A program made the translations under genes and the position numbers. The notes beneath the pieces were generated by a model. It was not told the origin of the DNA and ran no database searches. It saw only the letters and a program-made list of their open reading frames with translations. Positions 7,229 through 12,311 of a stretch of DNA of 12,311 nucleotides are shown one piece after another; the stretch's first letter is position 1; each line of letters starts with the position of its first letter. The stretch covers positions 1 to 12,311 of the forward strand of contig CAKUKW010000040.1 of the NCBI GenBank assembly GCA_934663885.1, read 5' to 3'. The stretch is from an uncultured Tidjanibacter sp. GTDB taxonomy: Bacteria > Bacteroidota > Bacteroidia > Bacteroidales > Rikenellaceae.

Positions 7229-7456
7229 ATGGCTAAAATCAAAGGAACTATCATTGTAGACACGGAGCGCTGCAAGGGCTGCGGCGTATGTGTCCCGGCG
7301 TGTCCCAGCGACGTTCTCGCCCTGAATTCCCAGGTGAACGGAAAGGGATACAATTATTGCTACATGGCTAACCCGGACGCCTGCATCGGATGTGCGAACT
7401 GCGCGATTGTATGTCCGGACAGTATCATTACAGTTTACAGACAAAAATTCGAGTAG
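7229..7456 (+). CDS. korD: 2-oxoacid:ferredoxin oxidoreductase, delta (ferredoxin-like) subunit
   Basis: This 75-residue protein is a two-cluster 4Fe-4S ferredoxin subunit that passes electrons from the thiamine-diphosphate site to external ferredoxin. It has two cysteine quartets: C15, C18, C21, C25 (CKGCGVCVPACP) and C52, C55, C58, C62 (CIGCANCAIVCP). There is one extra Cys at 44. Length and motif spacing fit the delta subunit of four-subunit 2-oxoglutarate or branched-chain oxoacid oxidoreductases. It is the first gene of the operon, and its stop is 3 bp before the alpha-subunit ATG, which implies translational coupling. The subunit assignment rests on the neighbours; the sequence alone only says ferredoxin. 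Confidence 0.92.
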   Translation: MAKIKGTIIVDTERCKGCGVCVPACPSDVLALNSQVNGKGYNYCYMANPDACIGCANCAIVCPDSIITVYRQKFE

Positions 7457-7459
7457 GCT

Positions 7460-8551
7460 ATGAAGAAAGAAGTCAGACTAATGAAAGGCAACGAGGTCAT
7501 CGCGGAAGCGGCGATCCGTTGCGGTGCCGACGCTTATTTCGGCTACCCTATCACTCCCCAGTCGGAGGTTATGGAAACACTGATGGAACTCGAACCCTGG
7601 AAAACGACGGGAATGGTCGTATTGCAGGCTGAGAGCGAAGTCTCGGCTATTAATATGGTTTACGGCGGCGGAAGTTGTGGTAAGAAAGTACTCACTTCCT
7701 CTTCGAGCCCCGGTGTCAGCCTCATGTCCGAAGGCATGAGCTATCTTGCCGGAGCCGAGGTTCCTTGCGTAATCGTGAACGTTACGCGCGGAGGTCCCGG
7801 CCTCGGAACCATCCAGCCGGCGCAGAGCGACTACTTCCAGGCTACAAAGGGCGGCGCTCACGGCGACTTCCACATGCTGGTACTCGCACCCAATTCCGTA
7901 CAGGAAATGCATGACCATGTATTCGACGCATTCGAACTGGCGTTTAAATACCGTAATCCGGTTATGATCCTTACCGACGGCGTCATCGGCCAGATGATGG
8001 AGAAAGTCGTCCTTTCGGAGCAGAAACCACGCATGACCAACGAGGAGATCGCTCAGAAATATAACGATTGGGCTTTAACCGGAAAACCGGCCGACAGGGA
8101 AATGCATGTCATTACCTCCCTGGAAATGGATCCTATACGACAGGAAAAATTCAACCAGAAGATATTTGCAAAGTACGATATCGTAAAGGAAAAGGAAGTA
8201 CGTTACGAAGAATACATGACCGAAGATGCGGAATTCATAATCGTAGCTTTCGGCTCTGCTGCACGTATATGTACCCGTACTGTCGACATGGCGCGCGAGG
8301 ATGGATTTAAAGTCGGCCTCATACGTCCGATTACCCTTTATCCGTTCCCGAGCAAGGTGCTTTCCGATCTGGCCGAGCGCGGTGTACGCGGATTCCTAAC
8401 CGCGGAGCTCAATATGGGGCAGATGGTCGAAGACGTTCGCCTGGCGGTTAACGGCAAAGCTCCGGTAGAGCATTACGGACGTGCCGGCGGAGCAGTATTC
8501 TCTCCGGGAGAGGTTTACGAACAACTTAGGGTTAAAACGATTAAAAAGTAA
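7460..8551 (+). CDS. vorB: 2-oxoacid:ferredoxin oxidoreductase, alpha subunit (VorB/KorA type)
   Basis: The alpha subunit forms half of the active site that oxidatively decarboxylates a 2-oxoacid to an acyl-CoA and reduces ferredoxin. At 363 residues it matches the VorB/KorA class. Seen motifs are GYPITPQSEV at 28-37, LQAESE at 55-60 (the Glu-containing segment expected near the thiamine diphosphate), TSSSSPGVSLMSEG at 79-92, and NVTRGGPGLGTIQPAQSDY at 107-125. The C-terminal third (FIIVAFGSAARICTRTVDMA, then KVGLIRPITLYPFP) is the transketolase C-terminal-like domain. Homologues are named either VorB (3-methyl-2-oxobutanoate) or KorA (2-oxoglutarate). I cannot settle the substrate from sequence; in anaerobic Bacteroidales 2-oxoglutarate synthesis from succinyl-CoA is a plausible role. 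The beta-subunit gene begins 6 bp after the stop. Confidence 0.93.
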   Translation: MKKEVRLMKGNEVIAEAAIRCGADAYFGYPITPQSEVMETLMELEPWKTTGMVVLQAESEVSAINMVYGGGSCGKKVLTSSSSPGVSLMSEGMSYLAGAEVPCVIVNVTRGGPGLGTIQPAQSDYFQATKGGAHGDFHMLVLAPNSVQEMHDHVFDAFELAFKYRNPVMILTDGVIGQMMEKVVLSEQKPRMTNEEIAQKYNDWALTGKPADREMHVITSLEMDPIRQEKFNQKIFAKYDIVKEKEVRYEEYMTEDAEFIIVAFGSAARICTRTVDMAREDGFKVGLIRPITLYPFPSKVLSDLAERGVRGFLTAELNMGQMVEDVRLAVNGKAPVEHYGRAGGAVFSPGEVYEQLRVKTIKK

Positions 8552-8557
8552 TTAGAT

Positions 8558-9337
8558 ATGGCTGAATTTGAAGTTCAAATCAAAGAAGAAAACCTGGTAT
8601 TCCGCAAATCACCCGTGATTACGGACAAGGTTATGCACTACTGCCCGGGGTGCAGCCATGGTACGGTACACAATCTTATTGCCGAGGTCATCGAAGATAT
8701 GGGCATACAGGATAAGACTATAGGCGTATCCCCCGTAGGCTGCGCAGTATTCGGATACAACTATATGCATATCGACTGGGCGCAGGCCGCCCACGGGCGT
8801 GCATGTGCTGTGGCTACCGGCGTCAAAAGGGTTTACCCGGAAAAAATGGTATTTACATATCAGGGCGACGGCGACCTTGCGGCTATCGGTACTGCCGAGA
8901 CGATTCACGCCTGCAACCGCGGCGAAAATATTGCCGTTATATTCATAAATAATGCTATTTACGGTATGACCGGCGGCCAGATGGCCCCCACCACCATGAT
9001 AGGCATGAAGACGGCAACGAGTCCCCACGGACGCGACCCCCAGGTACACGGATTCCCGTATAAAATGGGCGACATGATAAAGAACCTCGTCGGAGTCCAT
9101 TACGTCACTCGACAGTCCGTACACACTCCGGCTGCTGTACGTAAAGCGAAAAAGGCTATCCGCAAGGCATTCGAGAATTCAATGGCTAAGAAAGGACTCT
9201 CTTTTGTGGAGATCGTTTCGACATGCAACAGCGGTTGGAAGATGACCCCTGTGGCCGCCAACCAATGGATGGAAGAAAACATGTTTCCCGAATATCCCCT
9301 GGGAGACATTAAAGACGACGGCGTAGTCCTGAAATAG
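8558..9337 (+). CDS. korB: 2-oxoacid:ferredoxin oxidoreductase, beta (TPP-binding) subunit
   Basis: This 259-residue subunit binds thiamine diphosphate and Mg2+. The motif starts at GDGD (103-106, in FTYQGDGDLAAIGTAETIHA) and ends with NNAIYGMTGGQ (131-141), the GDG...NN cofactor signature. Near the N-terminus YCPGCSHG has C29 and C32, typical of the KorB/PorB family, where these cysteines help to hold a 4Fe-4S cluster; further Cys at 62, 83 and 119 are seen. The segment MAPTTMIGMKTATSPHGRD is characteristic of the family. It sits between alpha and gamma in a delta-alpha-beta-gamma order, with 26 bp to the gamma start. Substrate choice between 2-oxoglutarate and branched-chain oxoacids is unresolved, as for alpha. 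Confidence 0.95.
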   Translation: MAEFEVQIKEENLVFRKSPVITDKVMHYCPGCSHGTVHNLIAEVIEDMGIQDKTIGVSPVGCAVFGYNYMHIDWAQAAHGRACAVATGVKRVYPEKMVFTYQGDGDLAAIGTAETIHACNRGENIAVIFINNAIYGMTGGQMAPTTMIGMKTATSPHGRDPQVHGFPYKMGDMIKNLVGVHYVTRQSVHTPAAVRKAKKAIRKAFENSMAKKGLSFVEIVSTCNSGWKMTPVAANQWMEENMFPEYPLGDIKDDGVVLK

Positions 9338-9363
9338 TACTAACGAGTAAAAACCAAGAAACT

Positions 9364-9930
9364 ATGACAGAAGAATTAATTATCGCAGGATTCGGCGGTC
9401 AGGGAGTACTCTCGACCGGCAAGATATTGGCTTACTCAGGTATGATGCAGGATTTCGAGGTAAGCTGGCTCCCGGCCTACGGCCCGGAAATGCGTGGCGG
9501 TACGGCAAACGTAACCGTTATCGTGAGCGACAAATCTATCAGTTCTCCTATTTTGCATGAATTCGATACGGCCATTATTCTTAACCAGCAGAGTATGGAC
9601 AAATTCGAGAACAGCGTAAAACCGGGGGGTGTATTGATTTACGACACCAACGGCATCATTCGTCACCCGCAGCGCAAAGACATTAAAATATACACCATAG
9701 ACGCTACTGAAGAGTCTGCAAGGAGAGGAAATACCCGTATGTTCAATACGATGATCCTCGGGGGTTATCTTAAAGTACGCCCGATTGTCACTCTCGAGAA
9801 CGTTTATAAAGGCCTCAAAAAATCTCTTCCGGAGCGTGCGTGGAAGACTCTTCCCATGAATGAGGAAGCCATACGCATAGGAATGGAGATTATTAAGGAA
9901 GTTCCGCAGGACCAGGCATGCAAATGCTAA
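9364..9930 (+). CDS. korC: 2-oxoacid:ferredoxin oxidoreductase, gamma subunit
   Basis: The 188-residue gamma subunit carries the Rossmann-like domain that, by family knowledge, binds coenzyme A or contributes to its site. Diagnostic motifs are GFGGQGVLSTGK at 9-20 and PAYGPEMRGGTANVTVIVSD at about 37-56. Length fits stand-alone gamma subunits of KorABCD/Vor complexes. The C-terminus ends in QACKC with two cysteines in the last three residues, which I do not associate with the family. It is last in the operon; a perfect hairpin terminator begins 11 bp past the stop. Confidence 0.94.
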   Translation: MTEELIIAGFGGQGVLSTGKILAYSGMMQDFEVSWLPAYGPEMRGGTANVTVIVSDKSISSPILHEFDTAIILNQQSMDKFENSVKPGGVLIYDTNGIIRHPQRKDIKIYTIDATEESARRGNTRMFNTMILGGYLKVRPIVTLENVYKGLKKSLPERAWKTLPMNEEAIRIGMEIIKEVPQDQACKC

Positions 9931-9940
9931 ACTGTTGAGA

Positions 9941-9987
9941 ACTATCAATAAAAAAGACCGCAGCAAGCGGTCTTTTTTATTGATAGT
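9941..9987. terminator. Intrinsic terminator closing the oxidoreductase operon
   Basis: A perfect 21-bp inverted repeat (arms 9941-9961 and 9967-9987) flanks a 5-nt loop AGCAA. The core GACCGC/GCGGTC is preceded by AATAAAAAA and followed by TTTTTTATT, giving a U-tract on either strand. Arm length, loop length and the outer stem CAATAAAAAA are nearly the same as at 4775-4821. The next gene's putative -33 box starts 4 bp beyond it. Confidence 0.93.
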
Positions 9988-9990
9988 ATA

Positions 9991-10027
9991 TTTGACATGA
10001 AATATGGAAGTAAAAACATTATTTTTG
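9991..10027 (+). promoter_or_regulatory. Bacteroidetes-type promoter for the YiiX-like gene
   Basis: TTTG at 9991-9994 and TATTTTTG at 10020-10027 match the Bacteroidetes -33 (TTTG) and -7 (TAnnTTTG) elements. The 25-bp spacer is longer than the usual about 19-21, so the -33 call is weaker than the -7 call. A transcript would start near 10033, downstream of an in-frame ATG at 10004, which rules that ATG out in favour of 10052. Confidence 0.55.
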
Positions 10028-10051
10028 CATATAACTAACAAGGGCGCTAAA

Positions 10052-10705
10052 ATGAGCTTTAAAAAAATTTCGCTTTTAATAATATGCTTTTCAATATTTT
10101 CATGCCGGCAACATCCATTTGCACTCCGGGAAGGCGATATTATTTTCCAGGAATCCGGAGTCAGTCAAACGGAAAATTCTATTCAGGAAGTGACCAACAG
10201 CATTGAAGGCTATAATTTCACCCACGTAGGTATTGTGGCGATAGATGAAGGCGGGAACGCTATGGTGCTTGAGGCCGTTCCGCCTCTGGTGACCATCACG
10301 CGTATTGAAGAATTCCTTTACCCTGAAGGAAAAAACAATCCTTACCCCGTTTCAGTTGTAGGAAGGCTGAAACCCGAATACAGGAGACTCGTACCTGCTG
10401 CCATAGAAGAAGGCAGGAAGCTGGTAGGCCTTCCGTATGACCATGCCTATACTTTGGGGGACGATAAATATTACTGCTCGGAATACATATATGAGATATT
10501 TAAAAGGGCCAACGGTGGCAAAGAGGTTTTCTCACTGAACCGGATGACATTTAAATCGCCCGGCACGGATATGATAACAGAAGGATGGGTGCAGCATTTT
10601 GAAAAATTAGGAATGCCCGTACCTGAGGGAGAGGATGGTATTAATCCCGGAGCAATGTCTACCTGCGATATTATAGATATCGTCCATAAATATCAGGCTT
10701 ATTAA
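10052..10705 (+). CDS. YiiX-like NlpC/P60-superfamily lipoprotein hydrolase
   Basis: The 217-residue protein starts MSFKKISLLIICFSIFSC, a short SPII signal with the lipidated Cys at 18; Phe at -2 is a loose lipobox, so export is likely but not certain. The mature part fits the YiiX/YebB-like permuted papain-fold hydrolases. REGDIIFQES opens the domain, NFTHVGIV has the catalytic-type His at 58, and DKYYCSEYIYEIF has the Cys nucleophile at 142. The segment GLPYDHAYTLGDDKYYCSEY is typical of the family. Members are thought to act on amide or ester bonds in lipids or cell-wall peptides; the substrate here is unknown. The ATG at 10052 is preferred over the in-frame ATG at 10004, which would lie upstream of the -7 box and add 16 residues before the signal peptide. 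It stands alone between the operon terminator and convergent fmt; no clear terminator follows in the 133-bp gap. Confidence 0.87.
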   Translation: MSFKKISLLIICFSIFSCRQHPFALREGDIIFQESGVSQTENSIQEVTNSIEGYNFTHVGIVAIDEGGNAMVLEAVPPLVTITRIEEFLYPEGKNNPYPVSVVGRLKPEYRRLVPAAIEEGRKLVGLPYDHAYTLGDDKYYCSEYIYEIFKRANGGKEVFSLNRMTFKSPGTDMITEGWVQHFEKLGMPVPEGEDGINPGAMSTCDIIDIVHKYQAY

Positions 10706-10838
10706 AGACTAACGATATACATATACCGATGTGCCGACAATCTTCAAGTAAAAGGTATATAGATATCCATCTCGAGTGTAATTTGAAGAATAAAGGCAGA
10801 CTTAGAATATGCGGGAATAATGCATCCACTTGGTATTT

Positions 10839-11810
10839 TTATGAAAACCTATAGTCGGTGATATCCCTGAAGCCGTTAAGGAATTCCCTGACAGTCATGC
10901 GCCGTTTCCCGGCAGGCTGAAGGTCCCCCAGCCTGATCTGTCCGTCGATACATGCCACATCTATATAACTCCTGCCGTCGGACTCTATAGTGCCCGGTTT
11001 AGCCTGCTGATTACCGGAAATGAACCCGGCTGAAAATATTTTAAGAAGGACTGGCGGGTTATTTTCTATTTCGGAAACCATTTCACTCCATGCGGCCGGA
11101 TAAGGAGACAACCCCCTTATCAGATTCACTATTTCATCTCCACCCATGGAAAAATCGATATGGCAGGTATCCTTGAATATTTTAGGGGCCGGTTTAAGAT
11201 CTGCGGGATTGTACGCATTCTGAACCTCTGGCTCGATATTTCCCTCAGCTATCCTTTCTACTGTTTCAAGAACTAACCCGGTTCCGGTTTCCATAAGTTT
11301 ATCATGAAGCGTCCCCGCGTTGTCTTCCGGCAGGACAGTAACCTTCTCCTGCCCTATTATAGCCCCTTCATCCATCTTGCTATTCAGGAAAAAAGTAGTG
11401 ACACCGCTCTCTTTTTCTCCGTTTATCAGGGCCCAGTTTATCGGCGCTGCTCCCCTGTATTGCGGCAGCAGTGATGCGTGAAGATTAAAAGTTCCCAAGG
11501 GAGGCATTCCCCATACTGCTTCAGGCAGCATACGGAAGGCCACCACAATAAAGAGATCCGCATTGTAACTTTGAAGTCTGCCCAGGAAACCGGGATCTTT
11601 AAGCTTTTCAGGCTGAAGTACGGGAAGAGCGGCGGAAACGGCATATTTTTTTACTGCGCTTTCATTTACTTTCAATCCCCTGCCTGCCTGTTTATCGGGA
11701 GTAGTGACCACGGCAACCACATTATACCCGTTCACGACGAGCGCTCGCAGTGGAGCGACAGCGAAATCGGGAGTACCCATATATATTATGCGAATGTCTT
11801 TACCGGTCAT
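10839..11810 (-). CDS. fmt: Methionyl-tRNA formyltransferase
   Basis: Fmt formylates Met-tRNA(fMet) with 10-formyl-tetrahydrofolate for translation initiation. The 323-residue product is normal length (E. coli about 315). Motifs are YMGTPDFAV at 10-18, TTPDKQAGRG at 36-45, and the active-site segment TFNLHASLLPQYRGAAPINW, with N109 and H111, plus the catalytic-type Asp147 in KMDEGAIIGQE. The C-terminal OB-like domain (about 210-323) contains NLIRGLSPYPAAW and the closing QIRLGDLQPAGKRRMTVREF. It follows the VOC gene by 6 bp and is the last visible gene of a leftward ribBA-VOC-fmt cluster. It ends facing the YiiX-like gene. Confidence 0.97.
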   Translation of the reverse strand: MTGKDIRIIYMGTPDFAVAPLRALVVNGYNVVAVVTTPDKQAGRGLKVNESAVKKYAVSAALPVLQPEKLKDPGFLGRLQSYNADLFIVVAFRMLPEAVWGMPPLGTFNLHASLLPQYRGAAPINWALINGEKESGVTTFFLNSKMDEGAIIGQEKVTVLPEDNAGTLHDKLMETGTGLVLETVERIAEGNIEPEVQNAYNPADLKPAPKIFKDTCHIDFSMGGDEIVNLIRGLSPYPAAWSEMVSEIENNPPVLLKIFSAGFISGNQQAKPGTIESDGRSYIDVACIDGQIRLGDLQPAGKRRMTVREFLNGFRDITDYRFS

Positions 11811-11816
11811 AAAGCG

Positions 11817-12200
11817 TTATTCGGCCATCAGTTCGATAAGGTTGCCGTCGGGATCTGCTACGACGCTTTCGAAAAACCCGTCGCCGGTCACCCTCGGCGT
11901 CCCCACAATTTCATATCCATCCTCTCCAAGCTTTCCGGTCATGTTGAGAACGGAATCCCTGTCAGGAAGGAGAAAGGCGAGATGGCACAGGCCCAGATAA
12001 ACTGCAGGCGGTTTTTGGCTGATATCCGTACGGCTCATTATTTCCAGGCTCGTATCTCCCTCGAACGAAATGAAGTAAGACTTAAAACCTTTCGCCTCGT
12101 TTATATATAGCTCATTACTCCGGCCGCCGAAGTAACTACAGTAGAATTCCTTCAGCGTCTCGAGTTCATCGGTCCATATGGCGACGTGTGATATACGCAT
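11817..12200 (-). CDS. VOC-superfamily (glyoxalase/bleomycin-resistance fold) protein
   Basis: The 127-residue protein has two beta-alpha-beta-beta-beta modules of the vicinal oxygen chelate fold. The four metal-ligand positions of glyoxalase I-type members are present: His5 (RISHVAIWT), Glu53 (SLEIMSR), His73 (LCHLAFLL) and Glu123 (GNLIELMAE). The end FFESVVADPDGNLIEL is the standard VOC closing motif. Presence of all four ligands favours a metal-dependent enzyme such as a lactoylglutathione-lyase-like protein, but the real substrate is unknown and Bacteroidales usually lack abundant glutathione. The start lies only 2 bp after the ribBA stop, and fmt follows 6 bp downstream, so it is probably translated from one message with both. 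Confidence 0.9.
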   Translation of the reverse strand: MRISHVAIWTDELETLKEFYCSYFGGRSNELYINEAKGFKSYFISFEGDTSLEIMSRTDISQKPPAVYLGLCHLAFLLPDRDSVLNMTGKLGEDGYEIVGTPRVTGDGFFESVVADPDGNLIELMAE

Positions 12201-12202
12201 AG

Positions 12203-12311
12203 TTATCTGTTGCTGCAGGTATGTTTGAATAATCCGAGCTGGTGTCCCATGGACGTTTCTTTGGTCTCCAGGTACTTCTCATTATATTTATTCGGTTGTA
12301 TCACTACAGGA
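12203..12311 (-). CDS. ribBA: C-terminal end of RibBA/RibA (GTP cyclohydrolase II), cut by window edge
   Basis: Only the last 35 codons and the stop (12205-12203) are inside the window. The visible peptide VIQPNKYNEKYLETKETSMG, continuing HQLGLFKHT, matches the C-terminal end of GTP cyclohydrolase II, where a PNxxNxxYLxTKxxxMGH segment is conserved. In Bacteroidota this domain is usually fused to 3,4-dihydroxy-2-butanone-4-phosphate synthase as RibBA, so that name is used, but the N-terminal half is not seen and a stand-alone RibA is possible. The enzyme opens the riboflavin pathway from GTP. It leads the leftward cluster with the VOC gene and fmt. Confidence 0.78.
   Translation of the reverse strand, partial: PVVIQPNKYNEKYLETKETSMGHQLGLFKHTCSNR

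Noticed and set aside
10741..10789. TCTTCAA/TTGAAGA inverted repeat between the YiiX-like gene and fmt.
   Set aside because: A 7-bp AT-rich stem with a 35-nt loop and no T-tract is not a credible terminator; such repeats occur by chance.

Overview
The window looks like ordinary chromosomal DNA from a member of the Bacteroidota, most likely order Bacteroidales. Four things point there: promoter-like boxes of the Bacteroidetes form TAnnTTTG in front of several genes, no strong Shine-Dalgarno sequences, a large SPII lipoprotein of the Bacteroidales surface type, and protein sequences of Bacteroidales style (GltX, the 2-oxoacid:ferredoxin oxidoreductase, RibBA). A Rikenellaceae/Alistipes-like source is a guess from codon style (frequent ATA for Ile, AGG for Arg) and is not proven.

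Layout. Positions 1-1383 hold two leftward genes: a conserved protein of unknown function, followed by the 5' two-thirds of rsmI, which is cut by the window edge. A divergent promoter region (about 1384-1521) separates them from a rightward cluster: ychF (ribosome-associated ATPase/GTPase), a YjaB-like GNAT acetyltransferase with a histidine-rich tail, and gltX (glutamyl-tRNA synthetase). A perfect hairpin terminator separates gltX from a convergent, leftward gene of 673 codons encoding a putative surface lipoprotein with about four repeated beta-rich modules. After a 374-bp AT-rich gap comes a compact rightward operon for a four-subunit 2-oxoacid:ferredoxin oxidoreductase (delta, alpha, beta, gamma), closed by a second perfect hairpin terminator. 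Next is a rightward single gene for a YiiX-like NlpC/P60-type lipoprotein hydrolase with its own promoter. Convergent to it is a tight leftward cluster: the 3' end of ribBA (cut by the right edge), a VOC/glyoxalase-fold protein, and fmt.

The genes are mostly housekeeping: translation (rsmI, ychF, gltX, fmt), anaerobic ferredoxin-linked 2-oxoacid metabolism, riboflavin synthesis, and two envelope lipoproteins. I found no mobile element, CRISPR array, tRNA, rRNA or defence system. The points most worth a second look are the repeated-module lipoprotein, the His-rich tail on the acetyltransferase, the two near-matching terminators, the different codon use of the rsmI fragment, and start-codon corrections suggested by promoter positions.
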